A DNA stretch of 64,000 nt, taken from NCBI GenBank assembly GCA_963682055.1, contig OY821751.1, positions 13,020,001 through 13,084,000 of the forward strand. The letters run 5' to 3'. Position numbers and translations under genes: made by a program. Source of the stretch: Primula veris. Lineage: Eukaryota > Streptophyta > Magnoliopsida > Ericales > Primulaceae. Positions 10,933-23,704 of the stretch are shown piece by piece (position 1 is the first letter of the stretch; every line of letters starts with the position of its first letter). The notes under the pieces were generated by a model, which saw only the letters and a list, made by a program, of their open reading frames with translations, was not told where the DNA came from and did no database searches.

Positions 10933-12730
10933 GTTATTTACTATTATATTGTATATTAAATATTTCCTTATGTATATAAATCTTTCAATTAGAATTTAAC
11001 GGTTACATATATGTGCACCGATTTTCACGTAGTCCTAAAATTAAATATAGCGACCAAAATAAAATAAAATTGGTCTTTCAAGTAATCACAAATTAATATA
11101 AGCTAACAACATTACGTTAACAATTACTGATATTGAGAGGCAAAATTTAGATTGTCCTCTTGTCATGGTGGGAGATGGTCATTGATGTCAAGTTTTATTT
11201 TATTTTTGTGTCCGAATATTCGATTTGTGGAATAAAAACTGACTGGCCGTCTAATTAACCATAACTATTAAACAAACTTCAGGTTGTTGCTTAATAATTG
11301 ATATCCAAAACATTAATAGTTTTTTTGCACCGGTTAGAATCACTACAACAAATTTGAGAATTAGGGAAAGATGTTGATTTCCTTTTAATGTCAAAATGCA
11401 CACCTGGGTGCATTAACAAACACAGTATAATGGCAAAATGCAAATTTCAAAAATCGCATGCAACTTTTAGAATAAATATCTTTGATATGGTGTATAATTC
11501 AAGATATTCCAGAAAATTTCCATAAACAACATTATACATAAATAATATTTATTGGTCACTAAGCATTAATCAAATTTAAAGCAATGAAAGTGAAGATGGA
11601 CATGCTTATTTTTCTCTAAATGCAATAAAAAATAGTAGTTTATCATTTCGAGGAAACAAATCTCATCGTGCACATACAAGAAAAATGCAATCAATGTGAT
11701 GTATTTGTGAATTTCTTTTATTATATTGAAATTTATGAAGGAATCAAAGAAAGTAGTAACAATAAACACACCTTTTTTTTTTTTAATTTTACTAAACACA
11801 ATTTTCCAATAGTTACAGAAGAGTGATAAGGGAGTCACGTGGATGCTAAAACTACTTAGTTTGTCATCAAACTGATTGGTTTTTTTTCTCGAAACTGTCG
11901 TCGAAAACACTTCGCAAAACAACCAATGGTTAACAATTTAGGTGTGCTTCACTCTTTCTTGAGTCGGGAAACCTCGAGTACTGTCGGTCTGGCGCCTTTC
12001 TACACCTAATACATACATTTTGTTTAGCAATTTTTAACTTTGTTTGAGAAAATTCATAATTTTCGCAAAAATATTATGAAGCATGTCATAATAAAACAAA
12101 ACATTGTCTTTTACAATACACAAAGTATAACTTAAAAAACAAAGGTTCTTATTTTATTGTTATTAAGGAAAACGACATATTTCTATAAAAAAATAAAAAA
12201 TTATCTTCATTTTTGCGTCTATTCAGGGAACGACGCCTAAGTTCACATAGGATTTTGTCTTATTACAAAACCGGCCTTGGTAATACATAATAAAAATAAA
12301 ACTAATAGATAAAAAAATAATAAATTTGAAATTACGAGGTTATCTTGATCACCTACATTACTAGAACGACAAGCTCTAGCTGGTTATAATTTTCAGCCTA
12401 TTAAATCTGACAGTTTGAAACATATCGATTTCACAAACATTTTCCGCTTATATATAATTTATAATATATTAATATTAATTCAGTAAAACAAAAACAACAA
12501 TAGTAGTAATAAGAATAAGAATATTAATAATAGAAAATCTAGACAATTAAGAGCTGTCTCGAGTTTTTTGCATTGATGTGTAATTAACGCGGTTTGGCAA
12601 CGTGCTACTCCGGTAGTCGGTCATGAATGTTAAACATCCTATAAATTGAACAAAAATATTTTCATATCATGTGCCGCTTAACAATCATAGGCTTTCACGT
12701 CTATCAGTTTCATTGAAATAATTTATGAAT
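10933..12730. other. Gene-free AT-rich stretch with an orphan CACTA-type terminus
   Basis: No coding region is supported. At 11341 the sequence CACTACAACAAATTTGAG matches a CACTA terminus, but no matching inverted end is found downstream. The minus-strand open frame at 11566-11922 is low-complexity AT-driven sequence without family features. Confidence 0.5.
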
Positions 12731-14150
12731 AAAAAACGCTTGGTGGAATGCCAAAGAACCATAATCGTCTTGATCAATGGTTTGGTGGAAAAAAATGAAT
12801 TCTTTAAGTGATGGGTTTCCTAACTTATCTGATTTGGAAAATATTAAGAATTAACCGATGCTCATTTCATTTCAAGCGATAGGCAGGCAAATGAGAAGGT
12901 AAAAGCCTATTTAATCTTTCTAAGGTGTATATGAATTTTTATCTGGTGTATATTACATATTTGCTCGTTTATTTAGTATCTTTTTATGTAATTAAAAGGC
13001 AAAATAAAATAATAACATAACAATCAAGAAAACATTTTTGGCCGACAATTTATGACTTGGTAGAATATTCCATAAACGTTACATATACATCTTATGCATT
13101 TCGCGAAAGCTTAATTGTGAGTAATTTTTTTATATAAATTTTTAATAAATAAGTCGTTTGTTTATAATTGATTATAATCAGAGTCAAACAGTGATTCTTG
13201 TTGGGATATGATGATAATTTTGTTTGAAATTATTCTAATATGCTTGGAGCTAGTACGAATATTAATTAATTTGATATTGTCTCCTGGATTTATTTACTGA
13301 AAATTTATCTACTACATGTTTTTGGTTCTGTTTGTGTTTGCGAGACCTTTTGTACGTACTCAAACATCTCCACGTGTTTCACGGTAAAACAAATTCTGGA
13401 GGTTAATATTTTTCAGAAAAAAGTTTTGCACATAAATTGTTTGATTTCCTTTTATTTCCAGGCGTTTGGCAAATATGATATTTTCCATGTAAATTTTTGA
13501 AAATCTTTTTTGCGTGATTTTTTTAACTCATTAATTTCAAATGTACATTTAGAAAATATCTTTGTGCGTGATAATCTAAAAAAATAAACTCAGACAAACA
13601 ATATCAAGAAAAAGTATCCTCAAAATTAAATATGTTATAGAGAATTCTATAAATATGTGAACATGAGGTATGAAGAAAATTTAAGAAGAAAATAATGAAG
13701 AAACAAAATGATGAATACGTGCTATTCTGTAAAACATTTCCCCCTATTTTTGCACGTTTTTCCTTATTTTAGTGGAAACATTATAAATTTTTCCTAAAAA
13801 ATAGTTTTTACTTAAAACCAATCATGTGTAATAAATATTATACCCATAAATCTTTTTTCCCTATTTATTCCAAAAGAAAATAGCCAATTTTATTTTGGAA
13901 ATATAGCAAAAAACAAATAATGCTACCAAAACAGATCCAACAAAAAAAGAAAGAAAGCAAATCTAAGAGATGTATAATTTTGATTCCTATACTTTTACTA
14001 TGATACGTTGCATAGCTAAATCCTCGTCAAGCCTTGAAAATTCATTTACATTCAATTTTTGGTATTTTCCTTCAAATATCATTATCAATTCCATAAATAC
14101 AAGGTAAAATCTTTTGCGCATTATGTTTGTACTGTCTCTGAACTTTTTTT
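12731..14150. repeat. Duplicated segment, copy A (uninterrupted)
   Basis: This segment is homologous to 16921-17424 plus 23264-23670. Shared phrases run in the same order: CTTGGTGGAATGCCAAAG, AATCGTCTTGAT, GATGGGTT, TCATTTCATTTCAAG, GATTGATTATAATC-like sequence, TTTTGGTTC, GCGAGACCTT, AGAGATGTATAATTTT, TCCTCGTCAAGCC and ATCATTATCAATTCCAT. Copy A has about 450 bp extra (roughly 13395-13870) absent from copy B. Its site 13226-13235 corresponds to the empty MULE insertion site. No coding content is recognised. Confidence 0.8.
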
Positions 14151-14301
14151 TTTTTATTTATGTATGACTAATTTTTTAAAAGTTCGATATTTGGTTTTTG
14201 TAACTAGGCCGTCAAATTTTACTATAACTAGGCCGTCTAGTTTTACTGTAGTTAACTTTGGTAACCTTAAACCAAATTAACGTACTTTTTTTTTTGGAAA
14301 A

Positions 14302-14929
14302 TGTTGTCTGGAAGCTCCAAAGGATGGTAGAAGAAGCAACACCTGAAGACGCAAATATCAAAAGGAAATGCAAGACAAAAAGAAGACGCCAAGAATTGCG
14401 TGGAGTTCGAAAGTTAAAAATAAACCATCTACTTCTCCACGGAAGAAGAAATCTTACTATTTATAGTTGAGGTAATACAATAGACAAACCATCTTTTAGA
14501 CCGAATTCACGAGACTTTATTTTCACTAGTAAAACCCACTTAGTATTGTTAGAAATAATAAACAAATCCTAAGGTCTATTTATAGCCTCAAGGATAAGCC
14601 AATTCATTTACTTAACAAATGTGAGATAACACTCAATACAAATACTATAATTAAAGCCAATTATTCAACAAATCTTCACATTGGCTTTAATTGTAGAAAA
14701 TCATACCATCAACTTCAAATTGTAGTATGCAAAATCTTCTCATCTGCAATATGTGTCCTTCAACATTTCAAATACGAGAGACGTTGGTCAAGCTCACACG
14801 TCGTCTGAACTTGACACAAGAAGAACCCAACATATCGGTGAGATTTCCTTCATTGTCGAACCGCAATTTTGCAACCTTCTCAATGCTCATTCACTCAATA
14901 GAATGAGACCAACTATGTTGATTCTAACA
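14302..14929 (-). repeat. LTR of a truncated copia element
   Basis: On the minus strand it starts TGTTAGAATC and ends GACAACA. It contains a TATA box (GGCTATAAATAGACC, near 14577-14591 on the plus strand) preceded by a typical promoter-like tract. The copia gag-PR remnant on the same strand lies 5' of it, so this would be the 3' LTR. No second copy is in the window, so the boundaries rest on TG...CA ends only. Confidence 0.55.
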
Positions 14930-15373
14930 ATCATCTATTCCAAATAATTCCCAAATCTCCCATAAGGTCTTCCTCTTGGAGTAGACCAGCACATGAAGCT
15001 CCATCTCACTACTATACGATATTATGATGCAAGCGTATCTAAGCAAGCTAAAAAAATCACCTCCTGTGGAATTGGGACTATACACAAAAGGATCAAACAT
15101 GCCTCTGTTAAACTAATCTTCTACCATAAATGGCACAAATATCGTTTCGGACATTGCAAACCCCTAGGTTTGAACAAAATAAGATCCCAAACCAAAATCA
15201 TGCAAACAAGCTCCTACAATATCAAGCTCCACCAACTCAATACACCAATATGCTATCAAGGATAAACAAATCGATAAACAGTTAACAAATGAAAATAATG
15301 CCTTATGGAAACAGTTATCTTCCCATTGTTCAATCCACTTTTTCCGAAACCATCCCTCGTAGACAAATAAATC

Positions 15374-16110
15374 TTAACTAGAAACCCCAAAATCCCTCTT
15401 GAAGACCCAATCACAAATAACATCTTTTAAATATTCGGAATTTCCATCACCTAGCTTCATACAGATGCTCCATATCCCATCTATCTTACAAGCATCGCCA
15501 TTACCTAACCTGAAAACTCCACCATCTAACTCATAAAAACTAGAAAACATCTCCATATAAGAAAACAAGTGATAGGAACAAGCCATATCCAATATCAATT
15601 CATCGCGATCAATAGCCACTTCTGACCTAACAAAAACATAGTTGTCGAAATCATATTCGTCGCCAGCAATATCCGCATATTCTAACTAAAGGCATTCTGA
15701 TTTCCATTGTCCTCTCTTATGGCACTAAGAACACTCATCACGAGCTGGATTCTTTATGTTATTATGCGAACTATTCTTTGACTTGTGATAACGGTCAATG
15801 CCTCATTGTCGTATTCAGGACCCATAACATCCATCTTTCTGTTTTCGTTATTTACGAGCGTATTCGACACGTCTGTAAATTTTACTAAATCCTTACCATA
15901 CAACAACATAGTGATAACGATCAGGAAGTGAGTTCAACAACAATATGGTCTGTCTTCATTCTTAATTTTAACTATCTAAATTTTGCAAGTTAGCCAAAAT
16001 TTTATTGTATCTATTGAGATACTTGTTCAGGGTGATGCCTTGCTTGTACCCAAAACATAATAAATTCTTTTTCCTGTACAAACAATTTTTGATGCTCTTC
16101 GTCATTTTGG
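15374..16110 (-). pseudogene. Ty1/copia gag and protease remnant
   Basis: The minus-strand translation across stops and frameshifts shows the gag core KQGITLNKYLNRYNKIL and QTILLLNSLPDRYHYVV. Next come GKDLVKFTDVSNTL and a degenerate zinc knuckle (CHKRGQW). Last is the protease region LILDMACSYH, LFSYMEMFSSFYEL and VFRLGNGDACKIDGIW at 15374-15619, where the active-site DSG/DSA reads DMA. Integrase, RT and RNase H are absent before the LTR at 14929, so most of pol was deleted. Confidence 0.82.
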
Positions 16111-16176
16111 CACACAATTTTAATATTCCAACCTAGTTTTTCTTATAATAATGTTAATAGAAAGTTGGCTTATTGG

Positions 16177-16763
16177 CATTCTTTTTATTTCTACTATATA
16201 AACTAGGAATTTTTCATTACCTTTTCAGCAGTTTTCTATTATAGACTTAGGGTTTCATATTCTCAGTGTCGGATCTAGCATCTCCAGGTTAGGTTCTCCA
16301 AACTATAGGGATTTTACCCTTTATTTTTTTTTCGTCCGCTTGTTTTTGTCTGCAGAAAAAAAGCTACCTACGGCTATGTGCGAATAAGTTCTCACATGCA
16401 TGATAATATTTTAAAGTGTTATTTTTCCATTTGGTATACCAAGATTATTTGTGCATTCGTAAAAAAAAAATATGTTGCATTCAAAAATCTTGGTATACCA
16501 AATGGAAAAATAACACTTTAACAAAAACACAATAAGATTATCATGCATGTGAGAACCTCTTCGTACATAGCCATAGGTCGTTTTCTTTCGCAGATAAAAA
16601 TAAGGGAGAGAAAAAAGAATAAAGGGTAAAAACCCTATAGTTTGGAGAACCTAACCTGGAGATGCAAGATGCAACATTGAGAACATGAAACCCGTAACTC
16701 TATAATAGAAGACCGATGAAAATGTGATGAAAAACTCCTAGTTTATAAAGTAGTAATAGAATG
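16177..16763. repeat. Large foldback inverted repeat (about 270-bp arms)
   Basis: The left arm (about 16177-16446) and right arm (about 16486-16763) are near-perfect inverted copies. Matching landmarks include TCCATTTGGTATACCAAGAT, TCTCACATGCATGATAAT, CCAAACTATAGGG, TCTCCAGGTTAGGTTCTCC and TAAACTAGGA. The loop is about 40 bp. Transcribed RNA would fold into a long hairpin. It could be a foldback transposon or an inverted duplication. No target duplication is evident. Confidence 0.85.
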
Positions 16764-16920
16764 TGTGTTAATATGTCAACTTTATTAATATTATTACAAG
16801 TAATACTAATTTGGAATGTGTGTTGATATCTTTTTTCGGGCAAGAATATTATTAAAACAAAGCAAAAAAAACTTGGGTCATCACTAAACTGATGCTTCAA
16901 GAAAATAACAGAGTTTGCAT

Positions 16921-17424
16921 AAAAAGGCTTGGTGGAATGCCAAAGAACCATAATCGTCTTGATAGATGATTTGGCAAGAAACAAATTGTTTTATAAGTGA
17001 TGGGTTCCTAACTTATATCATTTGAAAAATATTAATAATTGATTGATGTTCATTTCATTTCAAGATACAGGCAAATGATAAGGTAAAACCCTAATTAAAC
17101 TTTCTAAATTGTATATGAATTTCTTAGTGGTATATGTTACGCATTTGTCGTATAATTAGGATTTTTTTTATGCAATAAGAAGAAACTAGCTAGAAAAAGA
17201 AGACCACGACAATCAAGAAAGCTATTATGGCCGACGATATAAAATTGGTAGAATTCCATAAAGGTTACACATACGCCTTATGCATTTCGAAAAACCTTAA
17301 TTGTGAGTAAAAAAAAATTATAAATTTTTCATAAATAGGGCGTTTGTTCATAATTGATTAAAATAAGAATCAAACAGTGATGCCTTTTTTGGGATATGAG
17401 GACTATTTTTGTTTAGATTTATTC
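16921..17424. repeat. Duplicated segment, copy B, left part
   Basis: Diverged copy of 12731-13235, in the same orientation. It ends exactly at the MULE insertion. The last 9 bp (17416-17424, GATTTATTC) are the left target duplication. Confidence 0.8.
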
Positions 17425-18101
17425 GAGTAATTATATGCACACCGGCTGTGCACTCCTGACCACAGTAATACAGTCAGCAGACTGATATGGCAGGACCTCT
17501 CTACAATTAACATAAACTTCAAAACTATAGTAGTAATTTCTCAAAAAAACCTAAAATCCAGTCTCTTTCTCTATCTCTCTCTTCTCTGTATCTCTCTAGC
17601 GCATAATATGACTATATCTCTATCTCTATGTGGCATGTGTGTGTGAATGTGTTACGAACCTTTGGTCAAATTTGCCCGATTTTCATTTGGTCAGTGAATT
17701 GTTTTCTCGATCCCTTTATTATTTATGTATGCATCGAAATTCGATTGCTGATTTTGAAAATTTATATATCTTATAATACGAGTTTTTAACTCAAGCTTTT
17801 GATTTGGGGTTCTTATGATTCAGTTTTTACTTGGTTTATCATTCGTGTTGCATATAAGTGATTGTTATTAGAAGAAGAAAATGACATACAGTTGTATTTT
17901 AGAATTCTTATAATTCGGGTTTTTTTATTTAGGTTTTATTTAGGGTTTTTTTGTACAAATTTGTATAAAGATCCTCATAAAACATATTGTCTTTTATTCA
18001 ATTTAGTTGTATATTGCCTTATACCCTTGAAATTGGGACTTTTGATGTATATGCAGTTGGGGATTTTGGTAACCTATGGGTTTGAAATTTAGTCTTGTAC
18101 A
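17425..18101 (+). repeat. Left terminal inverted repeat of the MULE
   Basis: Inverted copy of 22540-23263 with small indels. It contains the tract TCTCTTTCTCTATCTCTCTC, a leader-like region, and open stretches that are not genes (for example 17862-18092). Long TIRs carrying the promoter are usual in Mutator elements. Confidence 0.9.
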
Positions 18102-18753
18102 TTAATTTCAAAAGCCAGCAAAACAAGTACTTAAAAAATCACTCTTTCAAGTTTTTTTTTTTTATTATTTGCTTTTTAGCTATTATGATAGGTGCTCTTG
18201 TATTAGTCAGCTTTTAAGCTTGAAAGTTTACATTTTTGGCTTAAAAATCCTAAAACATATAATCTTGCTTCATTGAGTTTTTTTTATCCTACTCTGATAA
18301 ACTATTTTAGTTAAGTATACAACTATTTTGGCTGTACAATTTGTATAAAAGAACCATAAAACTCAGAAAATACGAGTGTTTGACAATCATATTGTAAAGT
18401 GAGTGTTTTCTTGAATTTTGTTTTGCCTATCCGATTGAGATTGGTTTATAATTTGACTTTGTAGAAACTAACTTTTAAGAAGAAAAACAATGAATTTGAG
18501 CTTATAAACTGAAGCCAATACAATTACTTTCTTAAAACCCAAAAAATCCCATTTTTCATTAGAAAATAGTTATATTTGAGACGACGGTAAAAAAATTGTT
18601 ACATTAGTTTATTCATAATACAATACAATTTGAAGTCAATACAACTTTTGAGGTTATAAGATGAAGCTAATACAATTTGTTCTTTTTTATGGTTGTGAGT
18701 AATATCTTTTGTATGGTTGTGAGAAATATATTTAAATCTTGTACTCGTAGATT

Positions 18754-20563
18754 ATGGAAACAGGGAAGCAAGTGGAAGATGAACATTTGCCACCAGAGGT
18801 TGAAACACTATTTAATTCGGTAGATAAGGCAAAGCAATGCTTTCATGCTTTTGGCGATTCGACGGGTTTTGGTGTTGTGACAAAAAGCTTCAAGACAAAA
18901 AACAGTATCAAATATCATGTAGTTTATGCTTGTCATCGTTTAGAAAAGCCTAGGTCAAAAGGATCGCATCCGATTAATCCAATGCAAACAGGGAAAACGG
19001 AATGTAACTTACAGATGTGTGTCTCTCTCAAAGTAGATATGAAGTGGATGTTAAACTCAATTAAGCTCAAACACAACCATAAATTGCTTGAACCTGAGAA
19101 AACCAAATATTTAAGTTGTAATAGATCAATCCCAATATATGCAAAAAGGACATTCGAATTGAATGCAGCTACTGGAATACGACTTAATAAAACTATGACA
19201 TCATGCATCATCGAAGCGGGAGGTCATGATAATCTTTCTTATACATAAAGAGATATGAGAAACCTTATGGAGAAAGTGAAACGTCACAAACTAAAAGAAG
19301 GAGACGCAGAGGCAATGATGAAATATTTCAGAAAAATGCAAAAAGAAAATAGTGATTTCTTTTATACGATCGAACTTGATGAGAATGATAGATTAAAAAA
19401 TGTCTTTTGGGCCGATGCTCAAAGCAGAGCGGCATACAAGGAGTTTGGTGATGCAGTTACTTTTGACATAACTTATCTTGTGAATAAGTTTAGTATGCCA
19501 TTCGCCCCTTTCGTGGGAGTCAACCATCATGGATTTTCTATTTTGTTCGGTTGTGGGTTGGTAACACGAGAGGACACAGATTCTTTTGTATGGTTGTTTA
19601 AAGCATGGTTGGAGTGTATGCTTGATATCCCACCTAAAGCCATTATCACAGACCAATGCAAGGCCATGCAAAATGCAATACAGATAGTGTTTTCAAATGC
19701 TCGACATCGTTGGTGTTTATGGCATATCATGAGAAAAATTCCTGAGAAGTTCAAGGAATATGAAATTGGCGTATACAAAGCTATTAAATTCAAACTTAAG
19801 GTTGCAGTATATGATGCATTGAGTTCAACTGATTTTGAACAGACTTGGGGAGAAATCATCAAAGAATACAAATTATAAGAGAATGAGTGGTTAAGTGGTC
19901 TGTATGAAGAAAGAAACCGGTGGGTACCGGCTTTGGTGAAAGATACTTTTTGGGAGGGTATGTCGACAACCCAAAGAAGCGAAAGTATTAATGTATTTTT
20001 TAAGGAGTACGTTAAAAAAAGTACTAGCTTACAAGAGTTTGTCGAGCAATATGAGAATGCGTTAGGTGATAAGGTACAAAAAGAAAAAGATGAAGACTTT
20101 CGTTGCACTAATGTACAACTTGGTAGAGTCTCTCCTTATCGGTTCGAAGAACAATTTAGGGAAGCGTATACACTTCTAAAATATGCTGAAATCCAAGAGC
20201 AATTCAAACAAATGATTGGATGTAACTTGGCTGTAGGGCCTATTGTGGATGGCATTTCAGTATTTTTTATCACACATGAGATGCTTGTTGGTAACAAACA
20301 CCCGATAGAAAAAAAAAATTATATACACTGTCCATTATAATGAAGAGTCTTATGAAACAAAGTGTAATTGCCGTTTGTTTGAGAGCAAAGGATTGGTGTG
20401 CAGGCATATGATGTGTGTTTGGGCTCACAAAATACTCGTAAATACACCAGATGCTTACATATTAAAGAGGTGGAGAAAGAGCATAGTGCGAAGTCACACC
20501 AACGTGAAAATAAGTTATGAAAATTGGAAAAAAATGACGAATGACATCGATTTGACAAAATGT
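18754..20563 (+). pseudogene. FAR1-type MULE transposase, three lesions
   Basis: The start METGKQVEDEHLPPEV leads into a FAR1 zinc-binding domain (YACHR, TECNLQMCVSL, KLKHNHKL). A DDE core follows, with Asp in VTFDITYLVN, Asp in AIITDQCKAMQ, WCLWHI, and Glu in STTQRSESINVFF. A SWIM finger (CNCRLFESKGLVCRHMM) comes last. Two in-frame TAA stops (19246-19248, 19876-19878) and a one-base frameshift in an A9 run near 20309-20317 break it; otherwise the frame is continuous. A Ser/Lys-rich tail (KPKEKRIKPQSEKISEK) continues to about 20915. In an active copy the protein would bind the TIRs and cut and join DNA in the nucleus. FAR1/FHY3 transcription factors derive from such proteins. Confidence 0.92.
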
Positions 20564-20566
20564 TAA

Positions 20567-22539
20567 GTGTTCACCGTGAGGTTGCTGAAAAGACTATGCA
20601 TTCGGATGCGAAAACTGCTATTGTATTGGCCAAATTGAAAGAGCCTCCGAAATGATGATAAAATGAGTGATGATGAATGCATAAGTAGTGGGCCGATTAT
20701 TAGTAAGGAAATTAGTTGTCATAAGTCGTTGGAGACCCGGCTAAAGCTCCTCATCCGGGAAAACCGAAGGAAAAGAGAATTAAGCCACAAAGCGAAAAAA
20801 TTAGTGAGAAAATGAGTAAAAAGAGGAGTAAAAGTGGCAAACCTGGAAATTACGTTGATAATGATATATCTGAATGCTATCGTCCAATTTTAACTCAAGA
20901 GAGTTCGAATCATGTAGGTATAAATATCCTATTATTTTATTGTTTCCTTTTATGAGTTAACAATTAATATAAAATTTTACTTTTTACTTTTATTTTGTTT
21001 AGCAATGGGAAATGAGCATGATGCCGGATTTCACTCCAGATTTTATCACCGACACATTCCTAAGCAATCAATATAGCTCAAGGTCTTGTTTGTTATAACT
21101 TTTAAATAAATATGGTTTAGCCATCTTTTAAGTGCAAGTGAAGTTTCTAATAAGTCTTGTTTCTGCAGATTTTAAACAATTATGGAGTGATGAAGCTGAA
21201 ATCGTGATAATAGCAAAGATGTAGCTATTGGAACTACTTGGTGAAGCGGATGCCATGTATCTATTCCGTTTTTATCTTTCTTTTTTGTTTTTTGATCTCG
21301 AGAGTACCGAGATTTTGTAACTTTTTTGCTTCTCAACTATTCTGGAAAGCAACAATTTTTAAATATTGAAAACAGTTCGCCACTAAGTTCTTATATTTTA
21401 GTTCAATGTGTGAATGATATCTCGAATTCTCCAATTCATAGTATAGATGGTGAACGAAATCATACATAAAGCTGCAGACTGTTGGAAAAATGAAAACAAA
21501 AAAAAACTCAATACGATTTGCAACATGACTGCATTCATATATCTTATAGAACTAGAAAAACTTCGCGATAAAACTGAATTTATACAATAAAACTGAATTC
21601 TATAATAACACTGTTAGAATATCCTTACAAATCCTTCTCAAATTAATAAACTTCGCGATAAAACTGAATTTATACAATAAAACTGAATTCTATAATAACA
21701 TTTTCCAAAGATAGGCAATTGAGCTTTTCACAATTAATGATGTCCTAAATGATGTCGTAGACCGGGTTTCATAGGATTTACTCATCTGATCGATGATGTT
21801 TCTTCATACTGCGACAAGCATATTGAACATGTCACTTAACTCTTATATTTTCTTTAGAGCTTTTTTATAGCCTAAACGGAGTGACCTGATGTAAGAATTA
21901 CAACTTTGAAACGCTTTGTCAATTAAATCTTATAAGGACGCAACTGTATGTTCTTATACCACGTTCATGTTTCACCTCGCATCATATCATAATATTGTCG
22001 TTCTTTTGTTGTATGATCCTATAAAACAAAACAAAACAAAACAAAATTATTCCAAAAACTTAGTAAACCAAGGTTAGAATGTTGCTTTCAAGCCGAAAAC
22101 ACTAATTGTACGAGTTTAAAAGCTGACTAGTTAAATATTACCTATCAATATAGCTAAAAAGCAAACAAAAGACAAAAACTTGAAGGAGTTATTTCCAAGT
22201 ACTCTGTCAGCTTTTGAAACTAAAGTCCAAGACTAATATTCAACCTAGATGGAGAAAACCCAAACATATCAAATCCCCAAGTGCAAATACATCAGAAGTG
22301 TAACCAATTTCAAAGGTAGAAGATAAAATAAACGGTAATTGAACTAAAGTCGATATCTTTTATCAGCATTTTTACACAATCTATACCGCCAAACACCGAA
22401 ATCAATGCCTTAAATCTTAAAGTGAAAAGTATTAAACATGAGACCTTAGTTTTTCAATAGTAGTAGCACTCTCACTTTACAATATGATTGTCAAAAATTC
22501 ACATTTCCTAGGTTTTATGGTTCTTTTATTGAAACTAAT
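20567..22539. other. MULE interior 3' of the transposase core
   Basis: This holds the probable transposase C-terminal exons (to about 21240, with intron-like AT-rich interruptions) and a direct repeat at 21561-21610 and 21651-21700 (period 90, word CTTCGCGATAAAACTGAA). No second gene is recognised. Confidence 0.5.
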
Positions 22540-23263
22540 ATACAAGACTAAATTTCAAACCCAAAGGTTACCAAAATCCCAACTGCATATACATCAAAAG
22601 TCCCAATTTCAAGGGTATAAGGCAATATACAACTAAATTGAATAAAAGACAATATGTTTTATGAGGATCTTTACACAAATTTGTACAAAAAAAAACCCTA
22701 AATAAAACATAAATAAAAAAACCCAAATTATAAGAATCCTAAAATACAACTGTACGTCATTTTCTTCTTCTTATAACAATCACTTATATAATCTTCAAAA
22801 AAAAAAAAACAATCACTTATATGCAACACGAATAATAAACCAAGTAAAAACTGAATCATAAGAACCCTAAATTATAAGAACCCCAAATCAAAACATTAAG
22901 TTAGAAACTCGTATTATAGGATATATAAATTTTCAAAATCAGCAATCGAATTTCGGTGCATACATAAATAATAAAGGGATCGAGAAAACAATTCACTGAC
23001 CAAATGAAATTCGGGCAAATTTGACCGAGGTTCGTAACACATTCACACACACATGCCACATAGAGATAGAGATATAGTCATATTATGCGCTAGAGAGATA
23101 CAGAGAAGAGAGAGATAGAGAAAGAGACTGGATTTTAGGTTATTTTGAGAAATTACTACTATAGTTTTGAAGTTTATGTTAATTGCAGAGATGTCCTGCA
23201 CATCAGTCTGCTGACTGTATTACTGTGGTCAGGAGTGCACAGTCTGTGTGCATATAATTACTC
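22540..23263 (-). repeat. Right terminal inverted repeat of the MULE
   Basis: Inverse of 17425-18101. Identity is high over the outer 150 bp, and shared internal phrases such as AAATTTGTACAAA and ATCAAAAGTCCCAATTTC-like sequence confirm the pairing. Confidence 0.9.
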
Positions 23264-23670
23264 GATTTATTCTAATATGATTTGAGCTAGTACAAATATG
23301 TTAATTAATTTGATATTCCTCTCCAGAATTTATTTACTTTCAATTAAATCTACTACAAGTTTTTGGTTCCGTTTGCGAGACCTTCTGTATGTACTCAAAC
23401 ATAAGTATATTACCATTCCTTAATGCCGCATGAAAATAGTCGGTTTTATTTTGGAAATGTAGTAGACAATATTTAATGGTACAAAAACAGAAAGAAAACA
23501 AAGCAAAAAGAGATGTATAATTTTACTACTATATAAATGATATGTTGCATAAGTAAGTCCTCGTCAAGCCATTTTCTGGTGTTTTCCTACAAATATCATT
23601 ATCAATTCCATACATATATTCACGGTAATCTTCTGCACATTATGTTGTATAGTGTCTCTGAACTTATCTT
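23264..23670. repeat. Duplicated segment, copy B, right part
   Basis: This resumes the homology to copy A (13227-14150) immediately after the MULE, beginning with the second target duplication. It lacks the 450-bp extra block of copy A. Confidence 0.78.
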
Positions 23671-23704
23671 TTTAATCCATTGTTATTAACTTTATGCATC
23701 AAGA

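Larger units (their letters stand above)
17425..23263 (+). mobile_element. MULE (Mutator-like element) with long terminal inverted repeats
   Basis: The ends are GAGTAATTATATGCACAC and its inverse, and identical 9-bp duplications GATTTATTC lie at 17416-17424 and 23264-23272, the Mutator hallmark. Inverted repeats of about 700 bp (17425-18101 and 22540-23263) include a C/T-rich tract and the likely promoter. Similarity continues patchily to about 18400 and 22480. The interior carries a FAR1-type transposase gene on the plus strand. The element is 5839 bp and looks recently autonomous, but its transposase is now broken. Confidence 0.95.

Noticed and set aside
11341..11358. CACTA-type terminus CACTACAACAAATTTGAG
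   Set aside because: No inverted partner or trinucleotide duplication was found, so it is not called as an element; it may be an orphan end.
11566..11922. 118-residue minus-strand frame
   Set aside because: Phe/Lys/Ile-rich AT-driven sequence without recognisable domain or gene context.
17862..18092. 76-residue plus-strand frame in the MULE TIR
   Set aside because: Low-complexity AT-driven translation inside the inverted repeat, with no conservation of the frame in the other arm.
19393..20108. Long minus-strand open frames opposite the MULE transposase
   Set aside because: Antisense shadows of the plus-strand transposase. They have no domains, and the sense strand carries all motifs.
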